DNA of 39,727 nucleotides from an uncultured bacterium (GCA_902796305.1 CADBOJ010000054.1:1-39727), one strand, 5' to 3'. Counted from the first letter of the stretch, positions 1 through 9,886 are shown. The notes: generated by a model from the sequence alone, not told the origin. Numbers and translations are program-made.

Positions 1-1
1 A

Positions 2-2716
2 TCACCGGTTAAGACATTCTTAAATATAAGAAAATATTCAAAAATAAATAAAAATAATTCCGATAAAGTATTGAATAATTTTCCTTGCAATAAACCGCAA
101 AGCGTTTATTTTAAAGGAAACTATAACTTTATAAACCATACGCCCAGTTTTGATGAAACAATTGAAGAAAATTATTTTAAACTTCCCGAAATAACAAAAC
201 CTGACGGCACTAAATATCAATTTAAACCCGATAAAAGCCAGATAGAATGTGCAAGAAAACTTTATAACGGGGATAGCGTAGTATTTTGTGCTCCGACAGG
301 AACGGGAAAAACCGCTGTTGCGTGTTATATTATTACAAAAAATCTTAAAGAGGGCAAAAATACAATCTACACAACTCCATTAAAAGCTCTTGCTAACGAT
401 AAAATGCGTGAATTTCAAAAATTATACGGAAAAGAAAACGTTGGACTTTTAACGGGGGATATAAAATATAATACCGAAGCTCCGATTAAAATAATGACAA
501 CCGAAATATACAACAATCAGGCTTCATCCTTAAAAAAAGGCAAAGACGGAATAAAAACCGTTATATATGATGAAGCACACTATCTTGGAGATGAAGAAAG
601 AGGCGGTGTTTGGGAAAATTCAATGATAAAAACACCTTTTAGTAACATTCAAATGCTTTGCCTCTCGGCAACAATCGGAAACAGCGATAAATTAACTGAT
701 TGGCTATCTTCTCTTGACAGTTCAAGATATGTATCCAAAGTCGAAGTAAATCCAAAAAACAGATACGTTCCGCTTCTTTACAGTATTTATAATACAAATC
801 CTTTAAAGAATAATGATAAGAGGAAATTTATCCCCGTTATAAAAGGAAGTGTAAATCTTAAAAATATTCAAGACTCTGATATAGAAACTAATGACAGATT
901 AAAACGGGCGCTTGAAATATTCTTTAGAGCGCAAGAAAATCTTGATGAATATTATGAAGTGTCAAATCAAGAGTATGTAAACACTTTAAATTTACTGAAA
1001 AATGATTTTAAAGATTTCGATGAAATTCAAACGGGCGAATTTCAAGAAATGCTGAAAGAAAAATATGCTTTCTTAATCGATGAAAAGGCTCTTGAAATTA
1101 CCGAATTTTTAACGGAAAACAAAACATTAAACAAAGTTATTATTGACTATACCGATGATAATTACCCTCAGCTGGTTGAAGATTTAAAAAACAATAACAT
1201 GTTTCCTGCTTTAATTTTTAAATTATCAAGAAACGGCACGGAAGACGTTATCGCAAGTTTAAAAGATTCGGAATGCGACCTTACAACAGCGGAGGAAAAA
1301 GAACAAATCAAGGCAATACTTGATAAATACAGAGAAGAAGAAATTTATCTCGGCATAAATTTTGATAAACAAAGTATTTTATCGGGTTACGCATACCACC
1401 ATGCAGGAGAACTGCCTCAATATAGAAAATTAATTGAAGAACTTTTTTCCAAAAAACTTATTAAAGTGGTAAGTGCAACTTCAACACTTTCCGCCGGAAT
1501 AAATATGCCGACAAAAACAGTAGTATTGAGCAATACCGCTTATAAAAAATATAATTCTCATACAGGAGATGTTGAATACGTTTCTTTAACTGCAAATAAA
1601 TTTCATCAGATGGCAGGACGAGCAGGCAGACGAGGAATTGATGAAATAGGTCATGTTGTACTTTATAATAACTACACGCCAAAAACCGGCACCCTGGATG
1701 AATTAAAAGATAAAAAACCGAGTGATGCCGAAATAAACCGCCCTGACGAACTTCAAACGGCATATGATTTAATGCTTAAAAATGCAGATGACATTCAAAG
1801 CAGATATAATCCAAACTGGCATATTGTTATGGATTATTTTATAAACAATCCCAACAAAGAAACGCTTGAAGAATTTTTAAGCAATTCATTTAAAGTTTAT
1901 CTTTCCGATAATAAAGAAGAAGAATTGAAAAAGCTGGTTGATTTATTTAACCGCCAGAAAAATGTATTAATAAAACTCGGATTTCTTGAAAAAAATCAGA
2001 GCGGAAGAACAGATGTTACGCCAAAAGGCAAAATTCTTTCCATGACAAGATGTAATAATCCGCTTGTAATTTCAACATTAATTTACGATAAAAAATTAAA
2101 AGATATTGATTTTACACAGCTTTGCCAAATTATAGGTTTTAGCATTTCTCCTACAAGCCAGCAGGAGGATGAAAGTATGGAAGACCTTGTAAAATTAAGA
2201 ACAGAATTTCTGCTTAAAGATTTGGATACAAAAGAAGAGCTTCTTAAATGCGAACAAGCTAACGACATATATTTTGAAACAGAAAACAAAATATATAATA
2301 CTCTTGAAAAAGGCAATGTTCCTCTTGATGATTTTTGTTTAAAGGACAGTTTCTCCGGATTTTGCTCATATGCGTGGGCATATTTAAACAGTATTGACGA
2401 TAATTATATACAAAATTTCAGAAAAATTACCGGCTCAACAAAAAGCGCAATATTAAGCGATAAAAGATTATCCGAATACCTTAAACAAAAAAATACGAGA
2501 AGTGAATACTTAAGAAAATCAAACGAGGGAAGTGTTTATGACATTATCTCTCAAACGGTAACTATATTAAAACAGATAACGGCAATTTGCAGTTATGCTT
2601 TAAATAACCCTCTTGATTTTCCTGAAACAAAATACTGGAAAGACTTGAAAGAAAAGGCGGAATTTGCATTACTTGCAACAAAACAAAATCCGATAGGGGA
2701 TGAATTGCAGATATAA
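2..2716 (+). CDS. Ski2-like DExH-box helicase (5' end probably outside window)
   Basis: A superfamily 2 helicase of the Ski2/Mtr4 type, expected to unwind RNA or DNA using ATP. Counting from the TTG at 71, the motifs are Walker A APTGTGKT at 74-81, motif Ia TTPLKALAND at 101-110, DEAH at 167-170, SAT at 199-201 and motif VI QMAGRAGRRG around 513-522, which is typical of Ski2-like proteins. A helical C-terminal part of about 350 residues follows. The frame has no stop back to base 2, contains no ATG there, and the TTG at 71 has no ribosome-binding site, so the true start is probably upstream of the window. The motif SVYFKGN lies about ten residues after the TTG. Only three bases separate its stop from the next gene, so the two are probably co-transcribed. 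The helicase call is firm; the substrate is unknown. Confidence 0.88.
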   Translation, partial: SPVKTFLNIRKYSKINKNNSDKVLNNFPCNKPQSVYFKGNYNFINHTPSFDETIEENYFKLPEITKPDGTKYQFKPDKSQIECARKLYNGDSVVFCAPTGTGKTAVACYIITKNLKEGKNTIYTTPLKALANDKMREFQKLYGKENVGLLTGDIKYNTEAPIKIMTTEIYNNQASSLKKGKDGIKTVIYDEAHYLGDEERGGVWENSMIKTPFSNIQMLCLSATIGNSDKLTDWLSSLDSSRYVSKVEVNPKNRYVPLLYSIYNTNPLKNNDKRKFIPVIKGSVNLKNIQDSDIETNDRLKRALEIFFRAQENLDEYYEVSNQEYVNTLNLLKNDFKDFDEIQTGEFQEMLKEKYAFLIDEKALEITEFLTENKTLNKVIIDYTDDNYPQLVEDLKNNNMFPALIFKLSRNGTEDVIASLKDSECDLTTAEEKEQIKAILDKYREEEIYLGINFDKQSILSGYAYHHAGELPQYRKLIEELFSKKLIKVVSATSTLSAGINMPTKTVVLSNTAYKKYNSHTGDVEYVSLTANKFHQMAGRAGRRGIDEIGHVVLYNNYTPKTGTLDELKDKKPSDAEINRPDELQTAYDLMLKNADDIQSRYNPNWHIVMDYFINNPNKETLEEFLSNSFKVYLSDNKEEELKKLVDLFNRQKNVLIKLGFLEKNQSGRTDVTPKGKILSMTRCNNPLVISTLIYDKKLKDIDFTQLCQIIGFSISPTSQQEDESMEDLVKLRTEFLLKDLDTKEELLKCEQANDIYFETENKIYNTLEKGNVPLDDFCLKDSFSGFCSYAWAYLNSIDDNYIQNFRKITGSTKSAILSDKRLSEYLKQKNTRSEYLRKSNEGSVYDIISQTVTILKQITAICSYALNNPLDFPETKYWKDLKEKAEFALLATKQNPIGDELQI

Positions 2717-2719
2717 ACT

Positions 2720-4846
2720 ATGAGAATTAATTTTATTACATTTAATAATATAAGGTATAGAAAACCAAACAATCGTTTAAAGCAAAACTTTAAGGGTTTC
2801 GACTGTGACGAAAGCTCTTTTGAAATAAAAAGAACATACAATCTTCCCTGTCCTGTTTGCGGTGTTACAATGGTACAAAAAAATCAGATTGATAATTTTG
2901 TATCAAAAGCAAAAGAATTAAAAGGAGAAGAATTAGTTTCGCTTTTGACAAGACATGATAAATATTTTCAAGAATTACCGAAAAAAGTTGCCGAAATTTT
3001 AAAAATAGAAGCTTTGAGACACCCCGAACACGATATTCTTCAACTTGCGCATGATTACATTTCAAAAAACGCAAGAACATTAAAATATCAACAGCTTGAA
3101 GAAATAGAAAAAATAAGAAAAAACATAGGACCTCTTTCTAAGGACAGCTTTTTTGATGCAATATTAAATAAATACAAAGACTTGATTAATAAAGGCTGTT
3201 TTTCTAAACAGGAATTTATAAGGGAAATTAAAACCATCATTCCAAGCAGTGTAATGAATGATAAAAAACTTGAAAAGTATCTAAACAAAATACCCGAGAA
3301 TGAAACCCCTGAATACAAATTCATGGTAAAGTATTCTTCGGATACACCGGCAAGATTTGCTTCAAGCCTGATTGAACCGTCTTTAGCAACATGTGAGCAT
3401 ATTGTTCCAAAAAGCCTTGGCGGAAAAAATAATACTGCAAATTATCTAGCAGAGTGTAATAATGATAATTCAAACAAAGGTGATACTCCGTTTTCTACAT
3501 GGATTATAAAAAAGACGGGTTTTAAGGAAAATTTGAAAAGATATCTTGATACAATATCCGAAAAAATCCAAAACGGTGAAATACCTATAGACTATGTTGA
3601 TTATCCGCTTGATATAGCTAAGACAATATCAAGGGAAACAAGTGGAAATATATCGATTGAAGTCGCAGAAATTACCCCTTCCGCTAACCAAGAAAACGAC
3701 ATCCAACCTGTTCCAAATCAAAATCAAGCAAATATTCAATATAAAAATAAAATCAAAAAACTTGAAGAACTGACAGCACTTCAAAACAGACTTATGAACG
3801 ATGGTGAATATTGGACAATTTTGGAATATATAAAATTAACTCAAGAAAATGAAAGATATACAACCTTAAAAAAACAATTACTTGATGAAATTTCTGCATT
3901 ACAGAGAATCTCCGAAAAGTATTATAAGAGTATTATTGAATGTGACGAGATAAAGGAAACCCTTACTCAGCCAAATTTATCAAAAACCGAAACAAAGAGT
4001 TTAAAAAACAAACTTGATAAATTAGAAAAATTTATAGAATCAAAAAGTATTGAAGATATTGAAGAAGAACTAAAATCAAAAATTAAAGAATTACAGGATA
4101 ATATACCTGTCGCAGATAGTATCATTCAAAGACTGAACTTTATCAGAAGTAAAATTACGTTTCCCGCAGAGATTGAATCCGAAATTGCAAAATTAAAAGC
4201 CGAACTCTTTAGAAGCACTCAAATAAGTAATCAAATTTCAAAAATCAGAAAAGATATCAAAGAAAGAGTAAGACTTCAGTCGCAGGTAAATCAAATGGAA
4301 AGTGCTGTTGAAGGACTTGCACGGGAAAATAAAATGCTTAATATTTCATCCGTACCGCAAGATGAAGTGGAAAGGTATAAAAACATTAACTATATTCTTG
4401 AAAGAAGTGACACTCTTCAAGAAGCATGCAAAAAAGCACTTGGCGACAAATTCTTGCAATTCGACAGCATGATATTTGATTTTTCAAAAGAAAATGCCGA
4501 AAAAGAGCTTGAAATAATGTATAAAAATAATGACTATGCACGCTACCAAAGAAATTTAAACAAAATCGAAAATCTGACAAAAGAAATAAGATCTCTGCAG
4601 GGAAAAATAGCAGCATATCTTTCCGAAGAATCAAAACTCGGAGAATTAAACAACGAATTAAATTCAATGAGATTTCAGGGTGATATAATACAAGAGCTTG
4701 AGGATTTAAACGTAAGACTTGCCGATTTAAAAGAAAAATTTGAAAACATTAATATTGATGCAAAAATTGCACAATGTAAAAAAGAACTTGAAGAACTTAA
4801 AACAAAAATCAGGCAAGATGAACAAACCGATACTAATCAAGAATAA
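2720..4846 (+). CDS. HNH-type nuclease domain with long coiled-coil tail
   Basis: 708 residues. The HNH-like core is CEHIVPKSLGG (225-235) followed by N-N-T-A-N-Y-L, a Cys at 246 and N-K-G near 252-254, the layout of the beta-beta-alpha metal HNH fold. A CPVCG zinc-knuckle-like motif sits at 44-48, about 180 residues upstream of the HIVP histidine instead of the usual few tens, so either the fold carries a large helical insertion or the CPVC belongs to another site. From about 340 to the end the protein is Lys/Glu/Leu-rich and strongly predicted by eye to be coiled coil. The N-terminus reads INFITFNNIR then NFKG at 23-26, resembling other proteins in the window. It follows the helicase gene by three bases, suggesting a functional pair. 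Nuclease activity is inferred from motif only; the target is unknown. Confidence 0.7.
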   Translation: MRINFITFNNIRYRKPNNRLKQNFKGFDCDESSFEIKRTYNLPCPVCGVTMVQKNQIDNFVSKAKELKGEELVSLLTRHDKYFQELPKKVAEILKIEALRHPEHDILQLAHDYISKNARTLKYQQLEEIEKIRKNIGPLSKDSFFDAILNKYKDLINKGCFSKQEFIREIKTIIPSSVMNDKKLEKYLNKIPENETPEYKFMVKYSSDTPARFASSLIEPSLATCEHIVPKSLGGKNNTANYLAECNNDNSNKGDTPFSTWIIKKTGFKENLKRYLDTISEKIQNGEIPIDYVDYPLDIAKTISRETSGNISIEVAEITPSANQENDIQPVPNQNQANIQYKNKIKKLEELTALQNRLMNDGEYWTILEYIKLTQENERYTTLKKQLLDEISALQRISEKYYKSIIECDEIKETLTQPNLSKTETKSLKNKLDKLEKFIESKSIEDIEEELKSKIKELQDNIPVADSIIQRLNFIRSKITFPAEIESEIAKLKAELFRSTQISNQISKIRKDIKERVRLQSQVNQMESAVEGLARENKMLNISSVPQDEVERYKNINYILERSDTLQEACKKALGDKFLQFDSMIFDFSKENAEKELEIMYKNNDYARYQRNLNKIENLTKEIRSLQGKIAAYLSEESKLGELNNELNSMRFQGDIIQELEDLNVRLADLKEKFENINIDAKIAQCKKELEELKTKIRQDEQTDTNQE

Positions 4847-4866
4847 TAAGCAAACTTAATCAAAAT

Positions 4867-4900
4867 AAAAAGCCGCCCGAAATAATCGGACGGCTTTTGT
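4867..4900. terminator. Bidirectional rho-independent terminator
   Basis: A 10-bp stem (4871-4880 with 4886-4895, one C/A mismatch) with a 5-base loop, preceded by A-rich sequence and followed by TTTT. It lies between two convergent genes and the A and T tracts on either side let it work for both. Confidence 0.85.
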
Positions 4901-4916
4901 ACATGTTTCTAATTTG

Positions 4917-6992
4917 TTATGATTTAACTTCTTTTTCGTTAATCGTAACTTCAATATTGCCAATTTTATTACGATCCGGCAATTTTGCCTGAGGAGCAAC
5001 CATAATTTGACCTGTTAAAATATATTTATCAAGTATTCTTTGTTTTTGTTCGGGACTTGAAGCAACAAGACCTTTTTGAGTATCAACACAGGATAATACA
5101 TGTGCTCTTTCAAAATCTTCAAGTTGAAAATCTCCGCTTGCTATTTGCATTGTAGTCATATAAAGCTGGTTTAACGTACCGCAGTCAGCCCAAGGTTCGC
5201 TTGTAGGAACAGCGTATAATTTTTGACCGTGCAAAATTTCTTTTGCTTTATAAATTGTCTCGTCATCAAGAGGTTTTGCATTTTCTCCAAACACTTTAGG
5301 ATTTGTTTTGAAAAATTTTCTTATGTCATCTGGATTATCATACATTGTTATAGCTTGAATTACGGGAATATAATTTTTTGACCAATCTCTTTGTTCCTTT
5401 TGGTCTGCGGGAAAATCATAAAACGGTTCAACAAGCTCCATTACTTCAAGAGCTTCTTTTGAAACGGCAAATTGAAAAGTATTTGTTAAACACATATCTT
5501 CACCGTTTATTTTATCCGCAATAAAATCACTGCTGATTGAACTTGGTTTTTCTTTAAATTCAAGAATTTGATTTTGATTATTTAATCTCATAATTCCAAA
5601 TGTTTTGATACAATCGCTTGCTTTAACTTTTTTTGCAATCATTGCAATTGCGGCTTTTCCGGAATCAGTAAGTTCTTTTGCCGCAACAACGGCATTTGTC
5701 ATTCTGCTCATTGAATCGTTCGGTAAAACCATAATTGATTTAGCACCATCTCTCATCATTTTTTTTGCAAGTCCGAGAGTATATCCGCCGCTGCCTCTGT
5801 TGATGTCCCTGTTTAAATAAAATTTGATATTCTTTCCTATATCAAGATTGTCTTTAGAGCAGTCAAGAAGCCCCGCATTGTGCAATGTTACAAAAGTTGT
5901 TTCCATCGGAGTTAAACCTGTTGCGGTTCTGAATATTCCTTTTGTGGATTGAGTACCTCCATTTATATTATGAAATATAGCAGAAGAAGAAGCGTTTGTA
6001 TATTCGGCTCTTGAGCCAAATCCACCCGCAAGCATAACAAGCTGTGTCGATTTTGCATTTTTATTTGCAACAAATTTATCAAGCACTATATCGCCGTTTT
6101 TAACTTTTTCTACAAATGTTGCAATTGAATCCTTAATTTCATCAACAAACCTGTCCTCTTCCATACCTATTATAATTTCGGTTCCTTCTCCTTCTGATTT
6201 TTCGGGAATTCTTGTTCTTACCGGCTGAGGTGAAGGAATAAAAGGTTTATAAGTATTCTCTATCTTGCCGTTTGAGTTATCTTTTTTATCAATCCATTGT
6301 ATTGCATCTATATTAAGAAGTCCGTCAGTACATTCTTTTTTTGATAATGTTCCGGCATTAGTCAGTATAACATCATTTCCATCTTCAACTACCGCCATTA
6401 AATTGCCTCTAGTATTTAATACATAGGCTTGTTCTTTTGTGCCCTGACCTTTGTAGTTAACGGGAGTAATCATAATATTAATAAGCTGCTTTAAATCAGA
6501 GGTCCTGTCCGTTATATCACCCGCATGATCCCTGACTGCCATCTGAAAAAGCAAATCATTCGAATGCTCAATATAATCAGACGGTCTTATCATCTTCATT
6601 TGTGTTCTTGCATATATAGGCGGTTCATCCGGTTTATGGTCATTTACACGAATAGAAGTTTTAATGGCATCATCAATTTGTGAAAATTCACCTATAAAAC
6701 CATGCAACAATCTGTTTACATTTACTCTTTTACCTACATCTTCGCCTCCTTCTTTTCCATCCGGCTTGCATGTAACCATGGAATCGTTTAATTCTTTAAA
6801 CGCACCAAACAAAGCACCTGTAAACCTTACCGTTCTTGCTAAATTTAAACTTTTCAATTTTAAAGCTTTTACGGCTTCTTGTGAATATAAGCTGTTTTGC
6901 GAAGTGTATTCTTTATTTGTATTTTGTTTTTTTTGGCTTGTTTTTGAGGGAACAAAAGATACCAAACCAATGTTCTTAACGCTTTCTAACAT
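4917..6992 (-). CDS. Nucleotidyltransferase-like protein (sugar-nucleotide pyrophosphorylase fold) with long N-terminal extension
   Basis: 691 residues from the ATG at 6992, which has AAAGGA seven to eight bases upstream; the longer TTG frame from 7007 would place that ribosome-binding site inside the gene. The C-terminal half resembles NTP_transferase enzymes such as GlgC and ManC: LAGGFGSR at about 321-328 (LAGGxGTR signature), VLPNDSMSR later, and FGIMRLNNQNQILEFKEKPS, the typical strand before the sugar-phosphate site. The usual PK after the signature is absent; A-S-S-S-A-I-F-H-N stands there. The first 320 residues match no family I recognise and carry RTVRFTGALFG at about 53-63. No signal peptide or membrane segment is visible. 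Probably makes or once made an NDP-sugar, but substrate and activity are uncertain. Confidence 0.65.
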   Translation of the reverse strand: MLESVKNIGLVSFVPSKTSQKKQNTNKEYTSQNSLYSQEAVKALKLKSLNLARTVRFTGALFGAFKELNDSMVTCKPDGKEGGEDVGKRVNVNRLLHGFIGEFSQIDDAIKTSIRVNDHKPDEPPIYARTQMKMIRPSDYIEHSNDLLFQMAVRDHAGDITDRTSDLKQLINIMITPVNYKGQGTKEQAYVLNTRGNLMAVVEDGNDVILTNAGTLSKKECTDGLLNIDAIQWIDKKDNSNGKIENTYKPFIPSPQPVRTRIPEKSEGEGTEIIIGMEEDRFVDEIKDSIATFVEKVKNGDIVLDKFVANKNAKSTQLVMLAGGFGSRAEYTNASSSAIFHNINGGTQSTKGIFRTATGLTPMETTFVTLHNAGLLDCSKDNLDIGKNIKFYLNRDINRGSGGYTLGLAKKMMRDGAKSIMVLPNDSMSRMTNAVVAAKELTDSGKAAIAMIAKKVKASDCIKTFGIMRLNNQNQILEFKEKPSSISSDFIADKINGEDMCLTNTFQFAVSKEALEVMELVEPFYDFPADQKEQRDWSKNYIPVIQAITMYDNPDDIRKFFKTNPKVFGENAKPLDDETIYKAKEILHGQKLYAVPTSEPWADCGTLNQLYMTTMQIASGDFQLEDFERAHVLSCVDTQKGLVASSPEQKQRILDKYILTGQIMVAPQAKLPDRNKIGNIEVTINEKEVKS

Positions 6993-7092
6993 AGGATGTC
7001 CTTTCAAAAAATTATAAATTAAAACAACACGTGAATCTATTTTATAACTTTAAAAATAAAAATCAAGAAGCATTGAAGATAATATTAATTAA

Positions 7093-7122
7093 TTGTATTT
7101 TATATCGTTGCTATGTTATACT
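7093..7122 (+). promoter_or_regulatory. Promoter of dapB-asd-dapA
   Basis: An extended -10, TGTTATACT at 7114-7122, with a weak -35 TTGTAT at 7093-7098 and an 18-base spacer. It lies about 32 bases before the dapB start. A ribosome-binding site AAGGAGG at 7143-7149 then precedes the TTG start, so this transcript has a normal leader. No lysine riboswitch fits in the short leader. Confidence 0.55.
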
Positions 7123-7153
7123 TAACTAACAATAAAATTCAAAAGGAGGAGAG

Positions 7154-7933
7154 TTGATTAATATAGCAGTAGTCGGTGCAAACGGCAAAATGGGAAAAGA
7201 AACCGTCAAGATGGTTTTAAATAATCCTGATTTTAAATTAACATCGGCGGTTGATAAATTTAAGACCGAGGATAAAATCGGCAATGTACCGATTAATGAT
7301 AATATTGACAGTTTATTAAATTCAAACATTGATGTGGTTGTTGATTTTACAAATCCTGCAAGCATTTATGAAAATGCTAAATTTTATATGGAAAATAAAA
7401 TTAAAGCGGTAATCGGTACAACAGGGCTTTCAAAAGAGCAGGTTGAAGAAATTGAAAGTATATCAAACAAAAATAAAACAGGCTGTATAATTGCTCCGAA
7501 TTTTTCACTGGGCGCAATATTGATGATGAAATTTGCAAGTTTTGCCTCTAAATATTTCTCAAATGCCGAAATTATAGAATATCACCACAACCAAAAGCAC
7601 GATGCCCCTTCAGGAACAGCTATAAAAACAGCTCAGTTAATGATAGAAAATAATGATAATTTTAAACTCGGCAATTGTCAGGAAAAAGAAACTTTAACAG
7701 GTTCAAGAGGCGGAAATTATCAGGAAAACAACAAAGGAAACATACAAATTCATTCTGTCAGAATGCCCGGATTTGTAGCTTCGCAAGAAGTTATATTCGG
7801 CTCAAGCGGACAAACTTTAAAAATTCACCATGACACAATCAACAGAGAATGCTATATGTCAGGTGTAGCTTTAGCAATTAATCATGTTTTTGAAAATAAT
7901 AAATTTATATACGGATTGGAGAAAATTCTATGA
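7154..7933 (+). CDS. dapB: 4-hydroxy-tetrahydrodipicolinate reductase
   Basis: Reduces 4-hydroxy-tetrahydrodipicolinate to tetrahydrodipicolinate with NAD(P)H in the diaminopimelate/lysine pathway. 259 residues, normal length. The N-terminal Rossmann motif is VVGANGKMGKE (6-16), GTTG is at 88-91, and the family signature with the catalytic His-His and Lys, YHHNQKHDAPSGTA, is at 143-156. The start is TTG at 7154, chosen because a strong AAGGAGG lies just upstream and the protein begins as the family does. First gene of a three-gene unit; its stop overlaps the asd start in ATGA. The three neighbouring genes provide consecutive steps from aspartyl phosphate. Confidence 0.96.
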   Translation: MINIAVVGANGKMGKETVKMVLNNPDFKLTSAVDKFKTEDKIGNVPINDNIDSLLNSNIDVVVDFTNPASIYENAKFYMENKIKAVIGTTGLSKEQVEEIESISNKNKTGCIIAPNFSLGAILMMKFASFASKYFSNAEIIEYHHNQKHDAPSGTAIKTAQLMIENNDNFKLGNCQEKETLTGSRGGNYQENNKGNIQIHSVRMPGFVASQEVIFGSSGQTLKIHHDTINRECYMSGVALAINHVFENNKFIYGLEKIL

Positions 7934-8952
7934 CAAAAAGACTCCCAAATATCGCCGTACTTGGCGCAACAGGTGTAGTAGGAAGAGAAATATTAAATAT
8001 TCTTGAAGAAGAAAAAGTGGAATATAATTCTATAAAATTTTTGGCATCAAGCCGTTCTGCCGGTTCTTTAATTGAATTTAAAGGACAAAAGCACACGGTT
8101 ATAGAAACAACGGATAATGTTTTTGATGACATTGATATTTGTCTGGCATCAGCAGGCGGTAAAACAAGTGAAAGATATGCACCGGTCGCAAAAGAAAAAG
8201 GCTGTGTATATATCGATAATTCAAGCGCATTCAGAATGGATAAAGATGTTCCGCTTGTAATTGCAGGGGTTAATGATGAAGATTTAAAACTGCATAAGGG
8301 AATTATTGCAAACCCGAATTGTTCAACTTCGCAATTAATGCTCCCCCTTAAAGCACTTGATGATAAATTTAAATTAAAAAGATTAATTGTTTCAACATAT
8401 CAAGCAGTGTCAGGTGCAGGTTTAAAAGCAATAAACGAATTAACAGACAATATTAAAACAAATCTTGTCGGTATGCCTTATGAACCGTCTGCTTTTAAAT
8501 ATGAAATAGCTTTCAATGTTATTCCTCAAATTGATTCATTTACGGAAAACGGCTATACGAAAGAGGAAATGAAAGTTACAAACGAAACGAGAAAAATTCT
8601 TCATCTTTCAAATGATGTTAAAATATCTTGTACCGCAGTTAGAGTTCCTGTTTATATAGGACACAGTGAAGCGGTAACAGCTGAATTTGAACATGAAATA
8701 AGCCCTGATGTAGCAAGAGCGCTCCTCAAAGAAACTCCCGAAGTTGAAGTAAGAGATGATTCTGCAACATTCACATATCCGACACCAAAAGAAGCCGCAG
8801 GAAAAAATCCCGTATATGTCGGAAGAATAAGAAAATCCCTTGCATTTGATAACGGAATTGACTTTTTCTGTGTTGCCGATAATTTAAGAATAGGCGCGGC
8901 ATTAAATACCGTAAGAATAGCCGAAAAAGTAATAGAAATGGAATTATATTAA
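7930..8952 (+). CDS. asd: Aspartate-semialdehyde dehydrogenase
   Basis: Converts L-aspartyl-4-phosphate to aspartate semialdehyde with NADPH, the entry point to lysine/diaminopimelate, threonine and methionine. 340 residues. The N-terminal GATGVVGRE (12-20) binds NADP, the active-site cysteine is C131 in NPNCSTSQLM, and the conserved GHSEAV segment with the catalytic His region occurs in the C-terminal domain. The start ATG overlaps the dapB stop by four bases, implying translational coupling. It supplies the substrate for dapA immediately downstream. Confidence 0.96.
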   Translation: MTKRLPNIAVLGATGVVGREILNILEEEKVEYNSIKFLASSRSAGSLIEFKGQKHTVIETTDNVFDDIDICLASAGGKTSERYAPVAKEKGCVYIDNSSAFRMDKDVPLVIAGVNDEDLKLHKGIIANPNCSTSQLMLPLKALDDKFKLKRLIVSTYQAVSGAGLKAINELTDNIKTNLVGMPYEPSAFKYEIAFNVIPQIDSFTENGYTKEEMKVTNETRKILHLSNDVKISCTAVRVPVYIGHSEAVTAEFEHEISPDVARALLKETPEVEVRDDSATFTYPTPKEAAGKNPVYVGRIRKSLAFDNGIDFFCVADNLRIGAALNTVRIAEKVIEMELY

Positions 8953-8971
8953 TAATTATAAGGAGAAAAAT

Positions 8972-9877
8972 ATGGCACCAAGATACGATGCAGGTGAATT
9001 AATCACTGCAATGGTTACACCTTTTGATAAAACAAGAGCGGTTGATTATCAAGCACTTGAAAGAATTACTTCACATCTTATAGAACAAGAGTCCGATGCT
9101 GTTGTTGTGTCGGGTACAACAGGGGAAAATCCCACACTAACCCTTGAGGAAGAGCAGGAAATATTACTTTGCGTTAAATCAAAAGCATCGGGTCAATGCA
9201 AAGTAATTATGAATTCAGGCTCAAATTCGACGGAAACAGCAATAAAATCCTCTAAAAAAGCTCAAGAACTCGGCGCTGATGCATTATTATCCGTTGTACC
9301 GTATTATAATAAGCCCTCTCAACAAGGTCTGAAAGAACATTTCGGAGCAATTGCAAAAAGTGTTGACCTTCCGATTATTTTATATAATATTCCCGGAAGA
9401 ACAGGGGTTGATATGAAACCTGCCACTATTGCATTCTTAACAAAAGAATATCCTAATATAGTTGCCGTTAAGCAATCAAATCCGAATTTAGACTTGATTT
9501 CAGAAATAAAAATGCTCTGTCCCGATGATTTTACAATTTATTCGGGTGATGACAGTCTGACACTACCTATGTTATCAATAGGCGCACACGGTGTAGTATC
9601 GGTAGCATCGCATGTTGCGGGAAAACAAATAAAATCCATGATAAGAAACTATAAAACGGGTCAAATAAATGCTGCAGCAAACATGCACAAATTATTATAT
9701 CCGTTATTTAAAATGATTTTTCAAGAACCAAATCCGACTCCTATTAAAGCACTTTTATCAAGGCTCGGACTGATTGAAAATTATGTCCGCCGTCCGCTGG
9801 TTGAAGTCGATGAACAATTAAGACTTGAACTTGAAGAATGTTTAAATAAATTAATAAGAAAAACGGAAAAATTATAA
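8972..9877 (+). CDS. dapA: 4-hydroxy-tetrahydrodipicolinate synthase
   Basis: Condenses pyruvate and aspartate semialdehyde. 301 residues, a TIM-barrel aldolase. The Schiff-base lysine is K167 in AVKQSN; the catalytic triad partners are visible as T-T in GTTGE (48-52), Y111 and Y138 in YNIPGRTGV, where R143 is the substrate-binding arginine. A good ribosome-binding site AAGGAG precedes the ATG by about seven bases. Last gene of the dapB-asd-dapA unit, followed closely by a terminator. Its product feeds dapB two genes upstream. Confidence 0.96.
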   Translation: MAPRYDAGELITAMVTPFDKTRAVDYQALERITSHLIEQESDAVVVSGTTGENPTLTLEEEQEILLCVKSKASGQCKVIMNSGSNSTETAIKSSKKAQELGADALLSVVPYYNKPSQQGLKEHFGAIAKSVDLPIILYNIPGRTGVDMKPATIAFLTKEYPNIVAVKQSNPNLDLISEIKMLCPDDFTIYSGDDSLTLPMLSIGAHGVVSVASHVAGKQIKSMIRNYKTGQINAAANMHKLLYPLFKMIFQEPNPTPIKALLSRLGLIENYVRRPLVEVDEQLRLELEECLNKLIRKTEKL

Positions 9878-9886
9878 TTAGAGTTT

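Noticed and set aside
38-220. Short minus-strand open frame across the start of the helicase gene
   Set aside because: AT-rich, hydrophobic shadow of the plus-strand helicase frame; no ribosome-binding site or family.
6664-7017. 117-codon plus-strand frame opposite the nucleotidyltransferase start
   Set aside because: Antisense shadow; composition not protein-like and no start signal.
7020-7153. Possible lysine riboswitch before dapB
   Set aside because: The predicted leader is only about 25 bases, too short for the roughly 170-base lysine element, and no matching helices are seen.
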